Of a stretch of 9,675 nt of DNA, positions 1 to 5,780 are shown one piece after another. The notes beneath the pieces were generated by a model. That model saw only the letters and a program-made list of their open reading frames with translations. It did no database searches and was not told the origin of the DNA. The position numbers and the translations under genes were made by a program. The stretch spans positions 19,250 through 28,924 of the forward strand of contig DEDQ01000045.1 of assembly GCA_002350065.1 (NCBI GenBank), in the 5' to 3' direction. Each line of letters starts with the position of its first letter. Positions within the stretch are counted from its first letter, which is position 1. Source of the DNA: Ruminococcus flavefaciens. Its GTDB lineage: Bacteria > Bacillota > Clostridia > Oscillospirales > Ruminococcaceae.

Positions 1-1160
1 TCGAGGTTTATCGGCTGGGCACGGTCGTATACCTTATCGGAAATAGCAAAGGTCGAGTCATCGTTGTTCGCAGTTCCGATGTACCAGATGTTCTGCGGGA
101 TAACTATCTTGCCCTTGTCAAGCTTTACCGGGTCGGTGCTCCATACGTTCGGAACAATGTCGAGCTCCCACTCGTCTGCGTTCGGCATTTCAAGTATCGA
201 GAGCATTTCCGCAAAGTAATACTCAACTCGCGCGATGTTCATCTCGTCGAGAAGGATGAGGTTTACGTCGTTGTTGTAGTTCGATGAATAGATTCGTTTC
301 AGCACTTCCGTCTCGTTGAAGTTCTTAGTGAATTCATTGAAGTAGCCGAAAAGCTCGGTTCGGTCACGCCATGAAGGCTGTACCGACGCGATGGTGGTAT
401 CGACCTGAAGGAACTTTCCGAATGAGTACGGGAGCGATGTTTTACCGGTACCGGATATACCCTGTAGGATTATGAGCTTTGTCGATGCCATGCCTGCAAG
501 GAAGAGGCGTATGGTCTTGGACTCGTAGTACAGGTGCATTCTCGAGCACGCAAAGTTGCGGAATGTGTCAACAATGCCCTCGAGCGTTATCTCGTTGTCG
601 TAATCCGGCGGAGTATAGGTCTTGTAGAAGGTGTCGACCTCGATGAGCTTCGAGAAGCGGTAATCCGTGGTCTGGACAACGCCGTCCTCGACTGTTCCCG
701 CATTTGCAGGTGCTTCGCCCTCCTCTCCCGCTTCGAGAGGTACGCCCTCCGCTCCGAACTGGAACGTTCCGGCTGCGCCGCCGCCCATCTGTGAGACCTT
801 CATCGCCATGATAGCGTCCTTCTCCTTCGACATCTTCAATACCTGCCGCTGAAGCAGGGCTATCTCCTCGAGAAGATCTTCGTTGCTGACGATGGAATGC
901 CTGAAGCGGATATACTTCCTTACCGCAAGGATTATCATCGCAAGGATAAGTACATATATCGCCACTACGATTATTATCGAAAGCACGGCAAGTATCCAGC
1001 TTACTGCGCTGAAATCCGTGGAATATGTTTTGAAGATAGTTATGTAGTTTTTGATATCAAATATCTGTCTGAAACCGCGTCCGATACCCCGGACTATCTC
1101 GGCATAGCCTTTGAGCATTTCAGACATGAATGCAAAAAACCATTTCAGGAATCCGTTCAT
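1..1160 (-). CDS. Membrane-anchored McrB-like AAA+ ATPase (partial, C-terminus beyond left edge)
   Basis: I translated this reading frame by hand; it stays open for 386 codons from the ATG at 1160 to the window edge, so the C-terminus is missing. The start is supported by GGAG six bases upstream; an in-frame ATG at 1172 lacks such a site. Visible parts: an amphipathic N-terminus, one long hydrophobic segment (about residues 53-80), a charged, possibly coiled stretch (92-120), a Gly/Ala/Glu-rich linker (126-160), then an AAA+ module with Walker A GISGTGKTS (234-242), Walker B LILLDEMN (301-308), sensor-1-like Asn365/Asn366 and a SDKVYDRA motif with a likely arginine finger at Arg380. The DEMN and ANNDD motifs resemble the McrB/MoxR side of AAA+ proteins. 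It should be an ATP-driven remodeller on the cytoplasmic face of the membrane. It is the fourth gene of the EAL-like/TasA-like/SipW unit, 57 nt after the peptidase. The substrate is unknown; I see no restriction endonuclease partner. Confidence 0.85.
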   Translation of the reverse strand, partial: MNGFLKWFFAFMSEMLKGYAEIVRGIGRGFRQIFDIKNYITIFKTYSTDFSAVSWILAVLSIIIVVAIYVLILAMIILAVRKYIRFRHSIVSNEDLLEEIALLQRQVLKMSKEKDAIMAMKVSQMGGGAAGTFQFGAEGVPLEAGEEGEAPANAGTVEDGVVQTTDYRFSKLIEVDTFYKTYTPPDYDNEITLEGIVDTFRNFACSRMHLYYESKTIRLFLAGMASTKLIILQGISGTGKTSLPYSFGKFLQVDTTIASVQPSWRDRTELFGYFNEFTKNFNETEVLKRIYSSNYNNDVNLILLDEMNIARVEYYFAEMLSILEMPNADEWELDIVPNVWSTDPVKLDKGKIVIPQNIWYIGTANNDDSTFAISDKVYDRAQPINL

Positions 1161-1175
1161 AATTTGCTCCATTTA

Positions 1176-1191
1176 CGTGCTGTTCAGCACG
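1176..1191 (-). other. Small intergenic hairpin between peptidase and AAA+ genes
   Basis: A perfect 6-bp stem CGTGCT/AGCACG with a 4-nt loop lies in the 57-nt gap between the peptidase stop and the ATPase start, 15 nt before the ATPase start codon. On the minus-strand transcript it is followed by TAAATGG rather than a U-run, so it is not a convincing terminator. It might act as an mRNA processing or stability element that adjusts expression within the operon, but the short stem may also be chance. Confidence 0.35.
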
Positions 1192-1217
1192 CCGCCGTTT
1201 CATATCAGCGGGATCGT

Positions 1218-2000
1218 TTATTCGTTGGCATTTTCTGCCGCCGGAACAGCTTCGGCTGTTTCTTCTGCGGAGGCGGCTTCCTCAGCAGGCGCTTCCTCTG
1301 CGGGAGTCTCTTCTGTGGGAGTCTCCTTTGCAGGCTCCTCCTTCACGGGCTCAGGCTCAGCCGGCTTTTCGGAAGTCTCTTCTTTTTTCTGCGATGCGAG
1401 ATATTCCTCTATCGCACGGCGCTTTATCTCTTCCTCGTCAAGCTCGGGCTCCTGCGGACGCTTTACCTCGACCAGCGTTACGATGAACTTGTAAAGCTCG
1501 AACAGGAAGAATATCGCCATCGGTATTACGATGCATACAAAGAAGCCTGTCTTTGTACGTATGAAATCAAGTACCTTTCCGAATACAGGAAGCTTTACCT
1601 TAGTCCATTTGCCGATGATATCGCTTGTGTATACCGGTACTGAATCGTCTATCGAGTTGTTATCGCCTCGTGTGATGTAGCTCTTGACGCCGTTTTCGTC
1701 CTCGACGGAAACAATTCTATGGGTATTCTTTACGCGCTTGCCGTCGATGATAGTCCAGAATGTGATAACGTCGTCCTTGCTGAGCGCGTTTACATCGTCT
1801 ACCTGCTTGCAGATGATGAGGTCGCCCTTGCTGAATGTCGGTTTCATTGAGTCTGACTCGACTGTCATCGGGATAAAGCCGAACAGATTCGCTACTCCAT
1901 TGTTCCTTCCGGAAGAAAATACCATTATTGTTATCAAAAGCGCGAGTATCAGCACGATCCACGCAAGCACGTTCATTCCGACCCTTAATGCCTTCTTCAT
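1218..2000 (-). CDS. SipW-like (ER-type, S26B) signal peptidase I with an acidic C-terminal tail
   Basis: A 260-residue membrane serine protease that should cleave signal peptides on the outer face of the membrane. There is a TM segment near 10-28, then VESDSMKPTF with the likely nucleophile Ser51, NTHRIV with His94, and RGDNN (111-115) followed by Asp118/119. Having His where bacterial LepB has Lys marks the ER/SipW type (Ser-His dyad). A second TM segment spans about 152-174, so the last 85 residues should be cytoplasmic. This tail is unusual: a K/R/E stretch to about 210, then five 5-residue units of EEPAK/ETPTE/EAPAE type. The start has AAAGGAG ten bases upstream (2011-2017). SipW enzymes typically process TasA/camelysin-type proteins, and the gene directly upstream (21 nt) looks like one, so it is the obvious substrate. 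I leave the symbol blank because the substrate link is inferred. Confidence 0.88.
   Translation of the reverse strand: MKKALRVGMNVLAWIVLILALLITIMVFSSGRNNGVANLFGFIPMTVESDSMKPTFSKGDLIICKQVDDVNALSKDDVITFWTIIDGKRVKNTHRIVSVEDENGVKSYITRGDNNSIDDSVPVYTSDIIGKWTKVKLPVFGKVLDFIRTKTGFFVCIVIPMAIFFLFELYKFIVTLVEVKRPQEPELDEEEIKRRAIEEYLASQKKEETSEKPAEPEPVKEEPAKETPTEETPAEEAPAEEAASAEETAEAVPAAENANE
1266..1340 (-). repeat. Five imperfect 15-bp repeats encoding a Glu/Pro/Ala tail
   Basis: Within the signal peptidase gene, residues 221-245 read as five consecutive pentapeptides (EEPAK, ETPTE, ETPAE, EAPAE, EAASA), encoded by degenerate 15-bp units. The period is in frame, so gain or loss of a unit would change tail length without breaking the protein. 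The encoded stretch is acidic, proline-rich and probably disordered. Confidence 0.6.
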
Positions 2001-2021
2001 ATGTTTCTTACTCCTTTGAAT

Positions 2022-2741
2022 TTATGTAGTTTCAACTATCTTGAAGTCCATGCTGAGCTTCAGCGTTCCGCCGACGATGTTGTCAAGGCAGTCGGGATCG
2101 TTTCCTTCGAGCCATATTACGACGGTGTATTTGTCTTTTTCCTTGGGTTTGAACTCTGTTCCCTCTGTCCTCATCACTATCGAAGATGAGAGAAACTCGC
2201 TGTCACAATCGCTTTCCTTTCCTCCGCCGTTCGATTTCGTCTTGCCGTATACCGTCTTTTGTCCGTTCTTGTATACAGCGATGCGAACAGCCTCATCAAC
2301 GTCCTTCGTTACGTTTTCAATATTCATTTCGCCTTTATAGCTTATCGTATCGTCGCCTGAATTAATAAGATAGAATGTGTAAGCGATATAATCGTCGCCG
2401 TTATGACTTCCGTTTACCATGTCAAGATTATCCGGCAGGTCCTCGCCGCTGATATTTGTGATATCATATACGATATCCGCATTCAGAACAGCGTTCGCCT
2501 TGTCATATTCCGGCGTTTCAGAAAGAGTTAAGCCCTGCTGTATCATGTCGTATTTGTTCACCTTTACGGTAAAGCTTCCGAATTTGTCGTAAAAGTACGA
2601 TATCGCATACGCTATCGCCACTATCAGCACAAGTATGATAACAAGCAGTGCAAGCACTCTCATAAGTACAAAATGCCGCTTGACCTCTTTCGTCGTTCTT
2701 CTCAGTTCAAGGACGTCTCTGATCTTCTCTTCGTCTGCCAT
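2022..2741 (-). CDS. Membrane-anchored TasA/camelysin-like surface protein, candidate SipW substrate
   Basis: About 239 residues. A charged cytoplasmic N-terminus (KEVKRH) precedes a hydrophobic segment (about residues 25-50), followed by a beta-rich extracellular part. Family-like signs are SFTVKV soon after the membrane segment, IAYTFYLINSGDDTISYKG (a TasA-like strand pattern with an N-x-G-D turn) and WLEGNDPDCLDNIVGG near the end. Two cysteines (about 179 and 218) could form a disulfide. TasA-family proteins form matrix fibres or surface layers after SipW cleavage; here the signal segment follows a longer cytoplasmic head than usual, so it may instead stay anchored. The frame can begin at an ATG at 2756, but the ATG at 2741 has GGGGG eight bases upstream and is preferred. 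The gene follows the EAL-like gene by 23 nt and precedes the peptidase by 21 nt. The family call rests on motif resemblance plus the peptidase neighbour; a generic anchored Ig-like protein is the alternative. Confidence 0.6.
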   Translation of the reverse strand: MADEEKIRDVLELRRTTKEVKRHFVLMRVLALLVIILVLIVAIAYAISYFYDKFGSFTVKVNKYDMIQQGLTLSETPEYDKANAVLNADIVYDITNISGEDLPDNLDMVNGSHNGDDYIAYTFYLINSGDDTISYKGEMNIENVTKDVDEAVRIAVYKNGQKTVYGKTKSNGGGKESDCDSEFLSSSIVMRTEGTEFKPKEKDKYTVVIWLEGNDPDCLDNIVGGTLKLSMDFKIVETT

Positions 2742-2764
2742 AAAAGAGACCCCCATTCATATAT

Positions 2765-3526
2765 TTATTCACCGTCAGACCTTCTTCTGACGTACCTTTC
2801 AGCCATGTACTTGCCGGAAAGACTTCCTGCACAGTAGGCACACTCGAATGAATAGAGCGTTTCTGCCTGATGGCTGTTGAAAACTCCGTCCGCGACTGGT
2901 TCTGCTCCCAGTTCGTTTACGAAGCCGATTATTGATTTTACCGCATTGTCAGAGCGTTCGCCCTTGCCAATGTAGTTGGATACCTCCGGACTCAGCATTA
3001 CATAGTCTACTGAAAAATCCGACAGGCGCATCATAGGGCAGGTATTGCCTCCGAAATTCGTGAGCATGAAGTGAAAGCCGCGGTTGCGCATCTGCTGTAT
3101 GACCGTGGAGACCTGTCCGTCGGTCTCTTCAAGCAGCTTTTCTGATAATTCAAAGCATATGCGGCTCGTGGGTACGTTATACCGCGAGAAGTATTCCAGC
3201 AGCGTCTTTTCCGCTCTCGGCTCCTTCAGGAACTTTACCGGCATATACAGCGATATCCAGTTGAAATTCAGCTCGCGCTCAACAAAGGTGTTATGGGCTT
3301 CAAGAGCCTGTATCAGCTCAAGCATGAAAAGCCTGACCGCCTGATTCGTTATCTCGCTTACATCACGGAATTTATCAGGTGTAAGCACTCCGAGTTTAGG
3401 CGAATTCAGCCGCGTCTGTGTCTGGAATGCAGCCGCCTGTCCGGTGGATATCTCCCTTATCACGCGGTATTGCAGCTCTATTGCGCGAACGCCGTCTGCT
3501 CCTGATTTTTTTGTTTCCTTTCCCAT
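2765..3526 (-). CDS. Stand-alone degenerate EAL-fold protein, predicted catalytically dead
   Basis: 253 residues, one domain, no membrane segment. It aligns by eye with EAL phosphodiesterases of c-di-GMP, but almost every metal- or ligand-binding residue is changed: EALLR is QTQTR (35-39), the Asn of SVNLS is Tyr94, the DD of DDFG is Thr156-Asn157, the Lys of K-x-D is Met177 and its Asp is Ser179, EGVE is DGVF (213-216) and the QGY Gln is Ala233. Only FELSE (125-129) is close to the ELTE motif. It cannot plausibly hydrolyse c-di-GMP and probably does not bind it in the usual way, so a protein-interaction or regulatory role is likely, as known for E. coli YdiV. The start is fixed by AGGAGG seven bases before the ATG. 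It is the first gene after a near-perfect promoter and leads the surface-protein/peptidase/AAA+ unit. Confidence 0.8.
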   Translation of the reverse strand: MGKETKKSGADGVRAIELQYRVIREISTGQAAAFQTQTRLNSPKLGVLTPDKFRDVSEITNQAVRLFMLELIQALEAHNTFVERELNFNWISLYMPVKFLKEPRAEKTLLEYFSRYNVPTSRICFELSEKLLEETDGQVSTVIQQMRNRGFHFMLTNFGGNTCPMMRLSDFSVDYVMLSPEVSNYIGKGERSDNAVKSIIGFVNELGAEPVADGVFNSHQAETLYSFECAYCAGSLSGKYMAERYVRRRSDGE

Positions 3527-3577
3527 TCATGCACCTCCTCTTCAGGCAGATACAATATGCCTATGATATACTACTAT

Positions 3578-3606
3578 ATTATAGCACATATACATTCCAC
3601 TGTCAA
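3578..3606 (-). promoter_or_regulatory. Sigma-A promoter for the EAL-like/TasA-like/SipW/AAA+ unit
   Basis: On the minus strand TTGACA (3601-3606), a 17-bp spacer and TATAAT (3578-3583) match both consensus hexamers exactly, and TGC immediately before the -10 gives an extended -10. Transcription should start near 3571, leaving a leader of about 45 nt with AGGAGG before the first gene. Such a match predicts strong basal transcription unless a repressor acts. Confidence 0.9.
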
Positions 3607-3688
3607 TCAATTTACCTTTATTTCGGAATATATTACACAATTCACAGCTCAATTTCGGGAGTTTTCACAACGAATCATAAACTCAATA

Positions 3689-3939
3689 ATAAATGTGCAC
3701 TCAATAACCGCCGTCAGGCGGTTATTGCCCCGAACTTCGTTCGGGGAGCGCAAATTCTTAATATATAAAAGGGAATTTGCGCAGCACATTTCTTTATGTC
3801 AAGCTCATTTTGCCCTAAAGGGCAAAACAAAGTGCAAGAAAAATCATAAAAGCTATTATTTTTCTTGCACTTTGACAACTCAGAAATGCCTTTAAAAAGC
3901 TCTATAAAGGCATTTCTGAGTTGTTGAGCAGACATTAAT
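3689..3939. repeat. Tandem array of six perfect inverted repeats, MITE-like or structured RNA
   Basis: Six perfect stems follow each other: 3702-3712/3717-3727 (11 bp), 3728-3735/3739-3746 (8 bp), 3748-3757/3773-3782 (10 bp), 3808-3815/3820-3827 (8 bp), 3828-3844/3858-3874 (17 bp) and 3875-3894/3905-3924 (20 bp). Three junctions have zero spacing and one has a single base; the only gap, 3783-3807, can form a weak bulged hairpin (AGC-ACAT/ATGT-caa-GCT). Outside, 3689-3708 and 3920-3939 are inverted copies with 15 of 20 positions equal, and AATAAT occurs at 3685-3690 and 3937-3942 as a possible target duplication (low complexity, so weak). No stem is followed by a proper U-run on either strand, apart from a short TTTT after the 17-bp stem read on the minus strand. 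No credible gene lies here. It sits between the terminator of one unit and the promoter of the next. Confidence 0.75.
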
Positions 3940-3992
3940 AATCACGTCAAAAGTCAACAGTTTTTATGCGCTCAATGTACCGTTATTCTGTC

Positions 3993-4055
3993 AAATGACC
4001 GCCCGCCCTGCAAGCTCCTCCATGCTGAGAAACTATGCAGGACAGACGGTCATTC
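3993..4055 (-). terminator. Likely terminator of the c-di-GMP operon, G.U-tolerant long stem
   Basis: Arms 3996-4012 and 4036-4052 pair over 17 positions with three differences. On the plus strand these would be C-A mismatches, but on the minus-strand RNA they become G.U wobbles, so only the minus transcript folds fully. Two further A-U pairs and one possible wobble extend it to 3993/4055. The stem begins 17 nt after the stop codon of the last gene of the operon. The 3' arm ends in UUU and then GACAG, so the U-tract is weak and termination may be partial. Confidence 0.55.
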
Positions 4056-4071
4056 CGTATGCTATCCGGTC

Positions 4072-5763
4072 TTATGAGATATCGTATCTCTCCATATCAA
4101 GCCTTTTTTCAAACTCGTCAAGCGGCAGAGGCTTATCAAACAGGTATCCCTGTACCTCCTCACAGCCGATATCTCTCAGCATTTCGAGCTGGGCACGGGT
4201 CTCGACGCCCTCAATGATACATTCAAGTCCCAGCTCCTTCGCCATTGCTATTACATATTTGAACATTACACTGCGGATACTGTCCTTGGATTCGTTGTCC
4301 ATAGGCACAAATATCCTGTCTACCTTCAGAACGTTCCACGGAACAACTCGTATCAGATTCAGTGAAGAATAACCCATGCCGAAATCGTCTACAGATGTGC
4401 ATATGCCATGCTCCTGCAAATCCTCGACAACACGCTTCAAGTCCTTGAATTCCACGTCTGTGGTGGTTTCGGTAAGCTCTATCTCTATGTATTTATGCGG
4501 TACGTTATATCTGTCGATTATCTCTATTATGTCGTCAACAAGCTGCGCATTCGTCATATGCCGCCGTGAGAAGTTTACGGATATGCGTCCCGGCTTCTTT
4601 CCGCCGTCAAGCCATTTCCGCAGATGCCCGCATACCTGCTCCAGCATATGGAAATCAAGCTTGCATATATCGCTCGTTTCCTCGAGAACAGGGATAAAAT
4701 CCATGGGCGGGACTATCTGTCCCTCATGGAACCAGCGGCAGAGCGCTTCTGCGCCGCATATCTCTCCGGTAATAATATTGACCTTCGGCTGGTAGAATAC
4801 GTGTATCTCGCCGTTGCTCAGCGCTTCCGGCAGCATTTTCTGTATCTTCCTTGCACGTTCCTTCTCGGACAGCATCACGTCGGAATAGAACACTATGTTG
4901 CCCTGTGCGCCGACTTTGGCTATCTGGTATGCCTGCATTATCTTGCCCATGATGTCGTTCGGTACATTGACCGTATATCCGTCAGGTATCTGAAATACGC
5001 CTGCACAAGTGGAGATATGCACCGTTTTTCCGTTCGGATTTACCAGCACGACTGCATCATTAAGATATTCAAGCAGCTCAGGCAGGTCAGTCTGCTTGCA
5101 GATGCATACGAATGTGTCTCCGCCAAGCCTTGATACTATGCCGCTTTTGCCGATAACGCTATCTATGTGCTGATAGTGGTTTTTCAGCGCCATGTCACCG
5201 CCTGCTCTTTGAAATTCTTCGTTCACAAGCGCAAAGTGACGAAGATTGTACTGTATGGCTGCCATTCCGTTGAAATCACCGGGCTTGCTGTTCCATGCGA
5301 GGAATTTGAAAAAGCTGCGGATATTGCGGAATTTCATATCGTCAAAGAAGGCAAGCTCCTCCGCGATGACCTGAAGTCTGTTGCGGCTGACAAATGCAAG
5401 AGCTGTGCGCATCGTGAGGTCTACCTTGATAAGCTCCTCGTCTGTGAGAGGCTCCTCGTCCTCGGTCATGTACACCGTCATGGTGGAAATAGACATCAGC
5501 TTTGTAACAAATCGCACCTTATGCACCGGCTTGATATTCTCCGCTCCAATGTCATAGCTGCACATAGTCTCGCCGATGCCCTGCTGCTCATCGCCCGGAT
5601 TCTTATAAAAGTGCGTTACGCCCTTTGCAAGCCTGAACATCGCGGATATCTCGTTCAGCAGTGCTTCTATCTGCGGTATTTCCGGCTTTTGATTTACTAT
5701 CTGCGTTAGCGAAGCAAGCTGCTCATAAAGCTTCAGAAAACGATATTCCCTTTCTTTATCCAT
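4072..5763 (-). CDS. Sensor - degenerate GGDEF - active EAL c-di-GMP phosphodiesterase
   Basis: 563 residues from the ATG at 5763, which has AGGAG six bases upstream; an in-frame TTG at 5784 lacks a usable site and is rejected. Residues 1-145 form a soluble sensor-like region (GAF-like by pattern, unassigned). The GGDEF domain is degenerate: the signature is GGDTF (214-218) with the catalytic Glu replaced by Thr, and the upstream D-x-D-x-F region is QYNLRHFALVNE, so it should not make c-di-GMP but may bind GTP as a regulator. The EAL domain (about 305-555) is intact: EAL Glu339, SVN Asn397, ELTE 429-432, DDFG Asp459/Asp460, K-V-D Lys480, EGVE Glu518 and QGY Gln538. It should hydrolyse c-di-GMP to pGpG in the cytoplasm. 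It is the last gene of the operon, 17 nt after the cyclase gene, suggesting balanced synthesis and breakdown. Confidence 0.9.
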   Translation of the reverse strand: MDKEREYRFLKLYEQLASLTQIVNQKPEIPQIEALLNEISAMFRLAKGVTHFYKNPGDEQQGIGETMCSYDIGAENIKPVHKVRFVTKLMSISTMTVYMTEDEEPLTDEELIKVDLTMRTALAFVSRNRLQVIAEELAFFDDMKFRNIRSFFKFLAWNSKPGDFNGMAAIQYNLRHFALVNEEFQRAGGDMALKNHYQHIDSVIGKSGIVSRLGGDTFVCICKQTDLPELLEYLNDAVVLVNPNGKTVHISTCAGVFQIPDGYTVNVPNDIMGKIMQAYQIAKVGAQGNIVFYSDVMLSEKERARKIQKMLPEALSNGEIHVFYQPKVNIITGEICGAEALCRWFHEGQIVPPMDFIPVLEETSDICKLDFHMLEQVCGHLRKWLDGGKKPGRISVNFSRRHMTNAQLVDDIIEIIDRYNVPHKYIEIELTETTTDVEFKDLKRVVEDLQEHGICTSVDDFGMGYSSLNLIRVVPWNVLKVDRIFVPMDNESKDSIRSVMFKYVIAMAKELGLECIIEGVETRAQLEMLRDIGCEEVQGYLFDKPLPLDEFEKRLDMERYDIS

Positions 5764-5780
5764 AAGGCGCTCCTCTCCGT

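Larger units (their letters stand above)
3607..4071. other. 465-bp intergenic region between the two operons
   Basis: No coding sequence is supported. From left to right it holds an AT-rich stretch upstream of the unit-B promoter (3607-3688), the inverted-repeat array (3689-3939), a short unassigned AT-rich stretch (3940-3992) and the terminator-like stem of the upstream operon (3993-4055). A TTGACA on the minus strand at 3990-3995 has no -10 box at a suitable distance. Confidence 0.8.

Noticed and set aside
897..1643. Long plus-strand open frame (248 codons)
   Set aside because: It is antisense to the AAA+ and signal peptidase genes, and its Cys/Phe/Leu-rich stretch is just the complement of the Glu/Ala/Pro tail repeats.
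3808..3835. GGGCAAAAC resembles the GGGCAAACC piece of c-di-GMP-I riboswitches
   Set aside because: It is simply the right arm of a perfect 8-bp hairpin; the GCAAAGCC segment, the tetraloop receptor and the P1 pairing are missing, and it is not in a leader.
3702..3924. CRISPR array
   Set aside because: The units are inverted repeats of different sequence and length, not direct repeats with spacers.
3714..3935. Small open frame on the minus strand across the hairpin array
   Set aside because: The frame runs through inverted-repeat arms, has no ribosome binding site and no protein-like composition.
3990..3995. TTGACA on the minus strand as a promoter for the hairpin array
   Set aside because: No -10 hexamer lies 16-19 bp downstream, and it abuts the terminator stem.
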